36,788 bases of DNA, taken from contig NZ_FRDI01000013.1 of NCBI RefSeq assembly GCF_900143255.1, positions 37,163 through 73,950 of the forward strand, read 5' to 3'. This DNA comes from Desulfovibrio litoralis DSM 11393. Its GTDB lineage: Bacteria > Desulfobacterota > Desulfovibrionia > Desulfovibrionales > Desulfovibrionaceae. Shown here one piece after another: positions 10,467-18,039 of this stretch. The first letter of the stretch is position 1. Each line of letters begins with the position of its first letter. The position numbers and the translations under genes are program-made. The notes beneath the pieces were generated by a model, which ran no database searches, had not been told where the DNA came from, and saw only the letters and a list, made by a program, of their open reading frames with translations.

Positions 10467-11279
10467 ATGACTTTTAAAATTTTGACAGACTCTTTTTTTA
10501 ACTGCCTAAGCCTGCCTAAAAACAGCATGCTTAGTATTATCGGCTCTGGTGGAAAAACCAGCCTGATGTATAATTTGGGCAAAAAATATGCCCTCTCTTC
10601 TGCTGTTGTATGTACAACTACCACAAAATTGTGGGAACCAACTCTTGATGAATCGGCGTTTTTATTACAAAATGATTTACAAAATTTTGAAATGCCCCAA
10701 AAGTGCGGAATGTTAACTATTGCAAAACAATATTGCCCTGTATCAGAGACGGAAAAGCCAAAAGAAAAAACAAAACAAATGCGTCGCAAAGTTCAAGGAT
10801 ATAGCACTGATGAATTGGAAAGTTGGTGGGAGCAAAAACCCGCTGATTTATTATTCATTGAAGCTGACGGATCTGCCGGACGACCGTTAAAAGCACATGC
10901 ACCAAAAGAACCGGTTATTCCACAAGCTACAAACTATGTAATTGGAGTGGTTGGACTTATAGGTTTAGGAAAAGCACTGACACAAGATAGCGTTTGGCGT
11001 CCTGAAATTTTTGCTACTTTGAGTGGTCTCAATCAGTCTGATATTATTACGCCTCATGCCCTTGCTAAAGTAATTTTACACCCAAGCGGATTATTTGAGC
11101 GTTCGCCTACTACCGCAAAAAAAATACTTTTTTTAAATGGACGAGATTTACCCCAAGCGGAGGCACAAGCATTAATGCTTTCAAGGTTAATTTTAGACAA
11201 TAAAGAGTGTGCCATAGATATTATTTGTATCGGCTCTGCACAAGCTTTAGACGAGGAATGCTTATGTCTGATCCGTTAG
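10467..11279 (+). CDS. yqeC: YqeC family selenium-dependent hydroxylase accessory protein
   Basis: YqeC homologues are putative P-loop proteins found with selenium-dependent molybdenum hydroxylases and thought to help mature the labile selenium/molybdenum centre; the exact reaction is not established. The 270-residue protein has a glycine-rich nucleotide loop, GSGGKTS (26-32), the CTTTTKLW segment, and FIEADGSAGRPLKAHAP in the middle, all typical of the family. I chose ATG 10467 rather than the upstream GTG at 10464 or TTG at 10434, because homology begins shortly after and a GTGGA sequence precedes it. The C-terminal 73 or so codons are duplicated just downstream (11292-11524). The stop overlaps the first mocA-like start (11264) by 16 bp. 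Confidence 0.88.
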   Translation: MTFKILTDSFFNCLSLPKNSMLSIIGSGGKTSLMYNLGKKYALSSAVVCTTTTKLWEPTLDESAFLLQNDLQNFEMPQKCGMLTIAKQYCPVSETEKPKEKTKQMRRKVQGYSTDELESWWEQKPADLLFIEADGSAGRPLKAHAPKEPVIPQATNYVIGVVGLIGLGKALTQDSVWRPEIFATLSGLNQSDIITPHALAKVILHPSGLFERSPTTAKKILFLNGRDLPQAEAQALMLSRLILDNKECAIDIICIGSAQALDEECLCLIR

Positions 11280-11291
11280 TCGCTATACTTA
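11059..11291 (+). repeat. Tandem duplication, copy 1 (yqeC 3' end plus mocA start)
   Basis: This 233-bp unit holds the last part of yqeC and the first codons of a mocA-like start (ATG 11264). It is followed directly by a second copy at 11292-11536. From about 11100 to 11275 the two copies are identical. The unit is bounded by CCCTTGCT, present at 11059, 11292 and 11537. That octamer lies in yqeC (codons for A-L-A-K) and in mocA (codons for A-L-A-A) in the same phase, which explains how the duplication arose. Confidence 0.95.
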
Positions 11292-11524
11292 CCCTTGCTA
11301 AAGTAATTTTACACCCAAATGGACTATTTGGCGGATTATTTGGGCGTTCGCCTACTACCGCAAAAAAAATACTTTTTTTAAATGGACGAGATTTACCCCA
11401 AGCGGAGGCACAAGCATTAATGCTTTCAAGGTTAATTTTAGACAATAAAGAGTGTGCCATAGATATTATTTGTATCGGCTCTGCACAAGCTTTAGACGAG
11501 GAATGCTTATGTCTGATCCGCTAG
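11264..11524 (+). CDS. Chimeric ORF, MocA N-terminus fused to YqeC C-terminus, created by the duplication
   Basis: The 86-residue reading frame begins with the mocA start (MSDPLVAILTLAK) and passes without a frame change into a second copy of the YqeC C-terminal part, ending DEECLCLIR. A GAGGA ribosome-binding site precedes the ATG. It overlaps yqeC by 16 bp upstream and mocA by 16 bp downstream, so a coupled translation chain would be preserved. Whether it is translated or functional is unknown; I regard it as a by-product of the duplication. Confidence 0.5.
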   Translation: MSDPLVAILTLAKVILHPNGLFGGLFGRSPTTAKKILFLNGRDLPQAEAQALMLSRLILDNKECAIDIICIGSAQALDEECLCLIR

Positions 11525-11536
11525 TCGCTATACTTG
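11292..11536 (+). repeat. Tandem duplication, copy 2
   Basis: This 245-bp unit matches 11059-11291. It differs by a 12-bp insertion near 11310-11335, which turns the encoded GLF into GLFGGLFG, and by a few single bases, including T to C at the position equivalent to 11276. Its mocA start (ATG 11509) is the one that continues into full-length mocA. Confidence 0.95.
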
Positions 11537-12147
11537 CCCTTGCTGCGGGAGCAGGTTCTCGCCTTGGCGGAGCTAAACAACTTTTACCGTTTAAAGATAA
11601 ACCACTGCTGGCACATTCTCTGTTAGCTGTTAATAAGATGATAGGTGTTAAAATTAAGGCTTGTGTTTTAGGCTGTGAGGCTTCGGCTGTGCAAAACGCT
11701 CTTTTAAAGATACCAAGCCTGCATTCTGACTGGGTCTTTTTAGACAACAAAAACTGGAACAAAGGGCAAAGCACTTCGTTATCTATGGGCTTAGACTGGC
11801 TTTTAAAACATAAAGAAGCTGAACGCATTGATGCAGTGTTGGTTCTGCTCGGAGATATGCCCCTAGTGCAACCTGAAACTATAGATAATATTCTTAACGC
11901 CTATACAAAGGCGTGGCGTAACGGACATAAAATGCAAGCTGTTATACCCATGCACAAGAATAAACGTGGCAATCCTGTATTGTTGGCAAAAAGTCTTTTT
12001 CCTGAACTGATGAATATTTCAGGCGATAAAGGAGCAAGAAAAGTGCTTCACTCTGTTCACCCAAAGCTTTTTTTACCTGTGAATGACCAAGGTGTTTTGA
12101 GAGATATTGATACACCTGAAGACTATGCAGGGTTATGTTCTGAATAA
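11509..12147 (+). CDS. mocA: MocA-like molybdopterin cytidylyltransferase (nucleotidyltransferase)
   Basis: MocA-type enzymes transfer CMP to molybdopterin to make the dinucleotide form of the cofactor used by xanthine dehydrogenase-family enzymes. The 212-residue protein starts with the nucleotide-binding signature LALAAGAGSRLGGAKQLLP (11-29) and has the metal-binding GDMPLV at 115-120. It ends with a DIDTPEDYAGL segment, all typical of the MobA/MocA fold. ATG 11509 is chosen over the in-frame ATG 11503 because GAGGA lies 6 bases before it. It overlaps the chimeric ORF by 16 bp. Its context next to yqeC, xdhC and a molybdenum hydroxylase supports cofactor maturation. Confidence 0.88.
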   Translation: MSDPLVAILALAAGAGSRLGGAKQLLPFKDKPLLAHSLLAVNKMIGVKIKACVLGCEASAVQNALLKIPSLHSDWVFLDNKNWNKGQSTSLSMGLDWLLKHKEAERIDAVLVLLGDMPLVQPETIDNILNAYTKAWRNGHKMQAVIPMHKNKRGNPVLLAKSLFPELMNISGDKGARKVLHSVHPKLFLPVNDQGVLRDIDTPEDYAGLCSE

Positions 12148-12218
12148 CTTTGTAAAATTAAAATGCCAATTAAATAAATTTACCTCTTACCTAGCGAAGA
12201 TCACGAAAGGAGCTTACT

Positions 12219-13280
12219 ATGCACTCACTGCTCACTCAAGCTTGCAAGCTTTTAGAAAATAATGAAACTATCTGTCTGGCTGTGGTTATACACCAAGAAG
12301 GTTCTACCCCAAGGGGGGCGGGTTCTCGTATGCTCGTCAGCAAAAATGGTCTTGTTGTTGGTACTATTGGTGGGGGATTAGTTGAGGGCATGGTTTTGGA
12401 GGAATGCCAAAAAATCTTAAAAAACGAACAGATAAACAGCCAGGCAAGCGGGCAGGCAAACGAACAGGTAAGCAGTCAGGCAAAAATTTTAGATTTAAAC
12501 TTATCAGGCACTATCGCAGCTCAAAGCGACATGATTTGTGGTGGTAACCTTCGAGTATTAATAGAGGCTATTACGCCTGCAAAATTGGATTTCTTTAAAG
12601 CTCTTATTCGCATCATGCAAAAAGATTGGGTGTTAATTACAGATATTACTTGCAAAAATGAATTACAATATAGTGCTGTAACGACTGAAGAAACAATTGG
12701 TGCAAAGTTACCGACTCTTATTTTAAACAAAGCCCGAGAACTTATCTTAAATCGCATAGAAAAAACAGAGCTGTTATTTTTGGAGGGCAGGGAGTTTTTT
12801 ATAGAGCATTTTACGCCACCTTTACGCATGATAATCGTCGGCGGTGGGCATGTCTCTCGCCCGACCTCTCAAATAGCTGATTTAGCAGGTTTTCAAACAA
12901 TTGTTTTAGACGATCGCCCCGAATTTTCCAATGCGGAGCGTTTCCCTTGGGCTGAGTCTGTTTTAACCATTCCTAATTTTGAAGATTGTTTTATTAAGCT
13001 TAACCCTGATAATTATACTTATATCGTGATTGTAACCAGAGGGCATCTGCATGATGCTACCGTGCTTCAACAAGCCCTAGCAACAAAAGCCGGATACATT
13101 GGCATGATAGGCAGTAAACGCAAACGTAAAGACGTTTATGATACGCTAAGGTCTCAAGGAGTGAGTGAAGAGCTGATTCAACCTGTCCGCTGCCCCATTG
13201 GTTTGGATATTAATGCTGAAACGCCCGAAGAAATAGCGGTTAGCATTGTGGCTCAGTGTATTGCTCACAGAAGAAGTTAA
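12219..13280 (+). CDS. XdhC/CoxI family molybdenum hydroxylase maturation protein
   Basis: XdhC-type proteins bind molybdenum cofactor and deliver or sulfurate it for insertion into xanthine dehydrogenase. The 353-residue protein has an N-terminal XdhC_CoxI domain (EGSTPRGAGSRMLV near 28-41, then GTIGGGLVEG). The C-terminal Rossmann-like domain has IIVGGGHVSRP near 205, ending with MIGSKRKR and PIGLDINAETPEEIAVSI. The start follows a strong AAAGGAG. Between the two domains, residues 71-90 are a tetrapeptide repeat, QINS-QASG-QANE-QVSS-QAKI, encoded by a 12-bp DNA repeat. The gene is probably cotranscribed with mocA across a 71-bp gap. Confidence 0.9.
   Translation: MHSLLTQACKLLENNETICLAVVIHQEGSTPRGAGSRMLVSKNGLVVGTIGGGLVEGMVLEECQKILKNEQINSQASGQANEQVSSQAKILDLNLSGTIAAQSDMICGGNLRVLIEAITPAKLDFFKALIRIMQKDWVLITDITCKNELQYSAVTTEETIGAKLPTLILNKARELILNRIEKTELLFLEGREFFIEHFTPPLRMIIVGGGHVSRPTSQIADLAGFQTIVLDDRPEFSNAERFPWAESVLTIPNFEDCFIKLNPDNYTYIVIVTRGHLHDATVLQQALATKAGYIGMIGSKRKRKDVYDTLRSQGVSEELIQPVRCPIGLDINAETPEEIAVSIVAQCIAHRRS
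12429..12488 (+). repeat. Five-unit 12-bp tandem repeat inside the xdhC-like gene
   Basis: Units start at 12429, 12441, 12453, 12465 and 12477. Each begins CAG(G/A)(C/T)AA(A/G) and codes for Q followed by three variable residues. The fifth unit is degenerate at its end. The period is a multiple of three, so copy-number change would keep the frame. Confidence 0.8.
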
Positions 13281-13463
13281 GGAAACGTACAGTTGTTTAG
13301 TTTGGCGGGGTTACTTCGCTTTTTTTGAAACAGTCATGAACGGCAGAGTTCACTAAGTATTTGAATTATAAAAAAGAGTTAATGTTTAAAATTGTCTTAA
13401 ATTATATCTTAATTTTGCTGAATATAAAAAAATATAAGCTACTGTAAAAACAAAGAGGTAGAT

Positions 13464-14480
13464 ATGAAAACGGTTTCAGTTCACGACGCCATCGGACTAA
13501 CTTTATGCCACGACATTACAGAAATAGTACCGGGTAAAACCAAAGGGCCACTTTTTAGGCGTGGGCATATAGTGAAAGCTGAAGATATTCCTGTATTGTT
13601 GCGTTTAGGTAAGGAAAACTTATATGTTTGGGACTCCGGCAGTGATGATGTGCATGAAGATGAAGCCGCCGTTCGCATAGCCAAGGCAGTCAGCGGAGAC
13701 GGTATTGAGTTTGGAAAGCCAAAAGAAGGCAAAATTAATTTTGTGGCAAAACAACTTGGCTTCCTTCAAATTGATAGGGCTTTATTGTTGCGTATTAACA
13801 GTATACCTTCGGTTACTTTGGCGACTATTCACGCCATGCAAACAGTAAAACCCGGACGTATAATCGCAGGCACTCGGGTAATCCCGTTAGCTGTGCCTGA
13901 AAGCACCATAGCAGCGGTGGAAGAATGTTGTAACAATGCAAAGCTGTTTTCTGTTATACCTTTTAAATCTCATGCTGTCGGTATCGTAACAACAGGCAGT
14001 GAGGTTTTTAAAGGACGTATCAAGGACGCCTTTGGGCCTGTATTGCATAAAAAATTTAACGAACTTGGTTGTAGTGTACTTTCACAAACTATAGTGCCTG
14101 ATGAAACGCCACAAACGATAGAGGCAATAGAACAGGCTATTGCAAACGGAGCAAGCATGGTCGTGGTTTCAGGCGGTATGAGCGTTGACCCTGATGATAA
14201 AACTCCGGCGGCAATTAAGGCGATCGCAACAGAGGTCGTATGTTATGGAGTCCCCGTTTTGCCGGGTGCCATGTTTATGCTCGGTTATCGCCAAAGCGTT
14301 CCTATCTTAGGCTTGCCGGGTTGTGTGATGTATCATAAAACCAGTATTTTTGATCTGGTTGTGCCACGCATTCTCGCCAGAATACGCATTACTAAAAATG
14401 ATATTCTTAATTTAGCCTATGGTGGATTTTGCGAGAGCTGTCCTGAGTGTCGTTATCCCGCCTGTGGCTTTGGAAAATAG
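13464..14480 (+). CDS. Molybdopterin-binding protein, MoeA/MogA-like, with C-terminal cysteine motif
   Basis: The protein resembles the molybdopterin-binding (MoCF) domain proteins linked to molybdenum hydroxylase clusters. The N-terminal half contains the AIGLTLCHDITEIVPG segment seen in this group. The MoCF domain lies at about 170-300, with VGIVTTGSEVF and VVSGGMSVDPDDKTP, followed by PGCVMYHKTSIFD. The last 16 residues hold Cys323, Cys326, Cys329 and Cys334 (CESCPECRYPACGFGK), a spacing suited to a metal or Fe-S site. I recall such cysteine tails in related molybdopterin-binding proteins of anaerobes. A clear AGAGGT precedes the ATG. The exact reaction is uncertain. Confidence 0.82.
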   Translation: MKTVSVHDAIGLTLCHDITEIVPGKTKGPLFRRGHIVKAEDIPVLLRLGKENLYVWDSGSDDVHEDEAAVRIAKAVSGDGIEFGKPKEGKINFVAKQLGFLQIDRALLLRINSIPSVTLATIHAMQTVKPGRIIAGTRVIPLAVPESTIAAVEECCNNAKLFSVIPFKSHAVGIVTTGSEVFKGRIKDAFGPVLHKKFNELGCSVLSQTIVPDETPQTIEAIEQAIANGASMVVVSGGMSVDPDDKTPAAIKAIATEVVCYGVPVLPGAMFMLGYRQSVPILGLPGCVMYHKTSIFDLVVPRILARIRITKNDILNLAYGGFCESCPECRYPACGFGK

Positions 14481-14590
14481 TAGTGTTATCGTAAGCTTAT
14501 CGCAGAGTTATTTTGGTGCAGACTATTGCAAAACTATGTTTTATGTTCTCTTTTCAATTAAAATTAACTCGTTGTTAACAATCACTTTTA

Positions 14591-15403
14591 TTAAATATTC
14601 ACTGTATTCTTCCAACGGCATAACGCAGTTAGCACAGCTCCCCCAAGACTTCTCGCTTTATCAGAAACAAAAAAACAATATTCAGGATTGTTGCGTGGGT
14701 CTATGTCCCCTATTTTACAATTTTGCGGAACATTAAGACCAGAGGCTATAGCCCCTCGCAAGACACCACTTATTGTTGCAGTAACTGGCAGCTCGTCAAT
14801 ATACATAACAATTTCATCTTTTGTTACAAGGTCGCCTATTTGCTTTAATGCCTTAACAACGCCTGCTTTTGGAGCTCGCAACACTCGGCTATAAGTATGC
14901 CCCATGACCATTTCAGGTTCGCTGGTATTTGGAGCGGCACTGCCGTTGTCAATCATGCGTCCTAGGTTATGTCCTCGTTGGGTTTCAATCACAACATGCA
15001 CATCTTTATCGGCCGTAAATCCAGGGCCAAGACCAATCACTAAAGGAGCATCACTCTTTGTTGTACCAAGATTTCTCTTGGCAATAGTCGCATCTATCAA
15101 TACTTGTGGCTTAATTTTTTTCAACAGCTCCCAGCTAGGGTCGGCACAAATTCCTATACAATCTTTCTTCCAAGCTTCTAAAAGCTCTGCTTCTGAGTTT
15201 ATACGCAAGCCACATATCCCTTCTACTGTCTGCTTTCCTTCGGGGATAGCTTCACAAAAAGCGACAGTACGACGCACAGCAAAAGGTAAAGGCTTTTCAA
15301 ACATTACAATGCGTTTAAACCCGGCGGAAAAAAGTGCAACCGCAACGCCTGTTGCCATTTCTCCTGCTCCTTTAACAGCAATTATCAATTCAGAATCTCG
15401 CAT
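14591..15403 (-). CDS. yqeB: YqeB family selenium-dependent molybdenum hydroxylase maturation protein
   Basis: YqeB/EF2563-family proteins co-occur with selenium-dependent molybdenum hydroxylases and with selD, and are thought to act in maturing the selenium-containing molybdenum centre. The 270-residue protein starts with a Rossmann-like AVKGAGEMATGVAVAL segment. It contains DATIAKRN, VIGLGPGFTADKDVHVVIETQRGH (about 123-146) and DNGSAAPNT, all family hallmarks. A strong AAAGGAG precedes the ATG. It is convergent with the molybdopterin-binding gene, which is unusual because the other module genes run on the plus strand. It is the strongest gene-level marker that the hydroxylase here is the selenium-dependent type. 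Confidence 0.88.
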   Translation of the reverse strand: MRDSELIIAVKGAGEMATGVAVALFSAGFKRIVMFEKPLPFAVRRTVAFCEAIPEGKQTVEGICGLRINSEAELLEAWKKDCIGICADPSWELLKKIKPQVLIDATIAKRNLGTTKSDAPLVIGLGPGFTADKDVHVVIETQRGHNLGRMIDNGSAAPNTSEPEMVMGHTYSRVLRAPKAGVVKALKQIGDLVTKDEIVMYIDELPVTATISGVLRGAIASGLNVPQNCKIGDIDPRNNPEYCFFVSDKARSLGGAVLTALCRWKNTVNI

Positions 15404-15514
15404 AATTACTCCTTTGGGTTTTTAAACTGACGCATTATAAAGCACGCCAGACCCTTCTCAATTTTTGATAAAACTCTCTCATGTTTTTGGCTAAAAGTTT
15501 ATTTTGCCATGCAT

Positions 15515-17764
15515 CTATTCTAAGGGAGGTGGGCAATCTGTTTTTAACCATTTTATTAAGGTTTTGCGTAAGGCTTCGGGCTCTATGGGCTTAGTTAGAT
15601 AATCGTTCATGCCGGCGGCAAAACCGTTTTGGCGATCTTCGTCCATTGCGTTGGCTGTTACTGCGATAATAGGAATAGTCTTATTAAATTCCCGAATGTG
15701 CATGGTGGCTTTTAGACCGTCCATAACCGGCATTTGCATATCCATCAGCACTAAATCAAAGTGTTCTTTAGATACGGCTTCTACTGCCAATTGACCATTG
15801 TCAGCCAACACCACTGTTGCTTTTGAGGGAGCAAGCAATTCCTCTACAATAAACTGGTTGATAGCGTTATCTTCCGCAACCAAAATACGCTTGCCTTCAA
15901 TATGAATATCTGCAAAATCACAAGTTTCGGTTAGTTGAGCGGTGCTTTCAGGTGCTTGGTTAATCAGTAGATTTAAGGAGAAGGTAAAGGTTGAACCTTG
16001 TCCTATTATACTGGAAACTTCTATCTCTCCGCCCATAATACGGACTAGACGTTGGCTAATCGCAAGTCCTAATCCCGTTCCACCAAACTGGCGTGTGATG
16101 GAAGCATCTGCCTGCATAAAAGGTTGGAACAAAGAGGCTATGACTTTTTCAGACATGCCTATGCCAGAGTCCTTGACGCTAATATAGACAACGGCATTTT
16201 GAGAACCATTTTGCACTTCTTGTTTATTTTCCAACCAACAGTGAATACTAACCTTACCTTCTTGAGTAAATTTAATGGCATTTCCAAGTAGGTTGTTAAG
16301 CACCTGTCCAATTCGCAATGGGTCGCCCATAAAGAGTTTTGGCGTATCAACTTGGTAATCAGCCAAGAGTGAAAGCCCTTTAGCTTTAGCAGATTCTTGA
16401 TGTATGCTTAATATATTGTTTATCGTATCATCTAGGTTAAAAGATACCTCTTCGATGGTGAGCATATCTGCTTCAACTTTTGAAAGGTCAAGAATATCAT
16501 TAATGAGTTGTAACAATGATTTGGCGGCAACTTCAATTTTATTTAGATAATCAAGCTCTTTTTCAGGTAGCTTGTTATTGCGTAAGGCAAGGTGAGCCAT
16601 ACCTAAAATAGCATTTAAAGGAGTGCGAATTTCATGGCTCATATTTGCCAAAAACGCACTTTTCATTTTACTGGCTTCCTGCGTTTTTTCAATCATGGAT
16701 TGCAGAGAACTTACAAGGTTTTGAAGGGCAGTATGTAATGTTCCAAGTTCATCGGTACGGCTTGTTTTTTCTAACTTCTGATCAAGCTCGCCTTCTGATA
16801 CACGCTTAGCATATTGAATAAGAGACAATAATGATTCCAAGATACCATTGGCAAAGCTGGTTACAACAACAGAGATAATCGCAAGAAAAATTAGGCTGAT
16901 GATAAAAACCACCATTCCCATGTGATATGCAGAGGCAAAGACTTCTTTTACAGGTCCGCTGGTAATAACAAGCCACTTACTATTAGCTTCTATCTTAGCA
17001 AAGCCGATATATTCAATACCATTTAAAGTGTAGGAAACAGGGCCACCTTTTTCTCCTACTGTCAGAAGCTCACGGTATAAAGAAAGATGCTCTTCTGATT
17101 GCTTCCCCATAATGCCATTGTTAGGGTGAGCCACAAATACCCCTTCTGACGTCAAAAGAGAGGTATAAAGCGTTTGAGAGCCGAGGGTAGAGACAACATT
17201 ATAGTCCACTATTTTAGGGAGGTCGTTGATAAGAAGTAAAGCCCCCTTTATGCCCGTAGAGGGAGCAATAGGAGCTACCGCTGTAACTGAGAGTTTTTTT
17301 GTAACTTTGCCTACCGAAAGATCTCCGAAGGTAAACATACCCCCAAGAGCCTGTTGCACATACTTATAATGGTTGTAGGAGTTGCCAATATGACTGGGGT
17401 TAGATGAGGCTATGCACACGCCGTCTTTATCAACAATGATAATATCGCGGTACAATTCATTTGCTTTAACCATCATGGTTAACCAGTCAATAGCTCGTGA
17501 AACTGTTTCGTCTTGTTTGTGATAGGAGCTAAAGATTGTGGTTATATTTGGGTCTGCTACCATTCTTGTTACAGAGGTAGTCATAGAAGCAAACAAAAGA
17601 TCCATGGAATTGCCAACTTTCATGGTAGTTGCTTCGGAAATAAGCAATACAGCGTTTTCAACGGCCTTTCTTGCCGAGGTGTAGGTATATAAAGAAAGAA
17701 AAACCGTGAGCAATATAGTTCCAATAATAAATGGAAGTATCAGTTTCATCCGAATGTTATGCAT
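15515..17764 (-). CDS. Hybrid sensor histidine kinase with periplasmic Cache-like domain and receiver domain
   Basis: This is a membrane kinase of 749 residues. It has a membrane helix near the N-terminus, a periplasmic region of about 240 residues resembling a double Cache domain, a second membrane helix near 285-305 and a HAMP region. The HisKA domain follows, with the phosphoacceptor His377 in MSHEIRTPLN. The HATPase domain has NLLGNAIKFTQ, DSGIGM and GGTGLGLAIS. A C-terminal receiver domain carries Asp675 in LVLMDMQMPVMDG. There is no HPt domain or DNA-binding output, so a separate phosphotransfer partner is expected. I place the start at ATG 17764 with AGGA upstream, not at the TTG two codons earlier. 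The TAXI binding protein gene lies upstream on the same strand, so it could supply the ligand signal; that is inference. Confidence 0.92.
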   Translation of the reverse strand: MHNIRMKLILPFIIGTILLTVFLSLYTYTSARKAVENAVLLISEATTMKVGNSMDLLFASMTTSVTRMVADPNITTIFSSYHKQDETVSRAIDWLTMMVKANELYRDIIIVDKDGVCIASSNPSHIGNSYNHYKYVQQALGGMFTFGDLSVGKVTKKLSVTAVAPIAPSTGIKGALLLINDLPKIVDYNVVSTLGSQTLYTSLLTSEGVFVAHPNNGIMGKQSEEHLSLYRELLTVGEKGGPVSYTLNGIEYIGFAKIEANSKWLVITSGPVKEVFASAYHMGMVVFIISLIFLAIISVVVTSFANGILESLLSLIQYAKRVSEGELDQKLEKTSRTDELGTLHTALQNLVSSLQSMIEKTQEASKMKSAFLANMSHEIRTPLNAILGMAHLALRNNKLPEKELDYLNKIEVAAKSLLQLINDILDLSKVEADMLTIEEVSFNLDDTINNILSIHQESAKAKGLSLLADYQVDTPKLFMGDPLRIGQVLNNLLGNAIKFTQEGKVSIHCWLENKQEVQNGSQNAVVYISVKDSGIGMSEKVIASLFQPFMQADASITRQFGGTGLGLAISQRLVRIMGGEIEVSSIIGQGSTFTFSLNLLINQAPESTAQLTETCDFADIHIEGKRILVAEDNAINQFIVEELLAPSKATVVLADNGQLAVEAVSKEHFDLVLMDMQMPVMDGLKATMHIREFNKTIPIIAVTANAMDEDRQNGFAAGMNDYLTKPIEPEALRKTLIKWLKTDCPPPLE

Positions 17765-18039
17765 GTGCAATAATCCTAATAAATACCATTACAAAACTAT
17801 GTTTTGTGTTTTTTCATCGTTTTATGCTTTACGTTGCAGAGTATGAATGTCTTAAGCCGCAAAATACTTATTTTAAAGGAAGATATATTTTCTTTAATTT
17901 CCGAAGATTAGCCCAAAATCCATCGACAGGAAAAGCCCGGCGAATATCCTTTGTGCTTTTTGAGAGTGCATTCTTAAAGGGAATCCACTTTAGAAATTAT
18001 TTTTCAATAGTGTCTAATAACTATAGAGAACCGCAAAAC
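17765..18039. other. Intergenic region upstream of the sensor kinase
   Basis: There is no gene in this interval. It holds copy B of the intergenic repeat immediately before the kinase start, on the kinase strand. I see no strong terminator for the TAXI gene in it. Confidence 0.5.
17787..17882 (-). repeat. Intergenic repeat, copy B
   Basis: Read on the minus strand, this 96-bp stretch aligns closely with the plus-strand copy at 19193-19295. Shared blocks are CCTTTAAAAT, the GGCTTAAGACATT core, GCATAAAACGATGA, and a hairpin made of CAAAAC, three bases and GTTTTG, then TAATG. It ends 23 bp before the kinase start. Confidence 0.75.

Noticed and set aside
13300-13340. Possible terminator after the xdhC-like gene and weak similarity to the intergenic repeat near 13330-13360
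   Set aside because: The stem is short with mismatches (GCGGGG against CTTCGC) although a T run follows. The repeat similarity is too weak to separate from chance.
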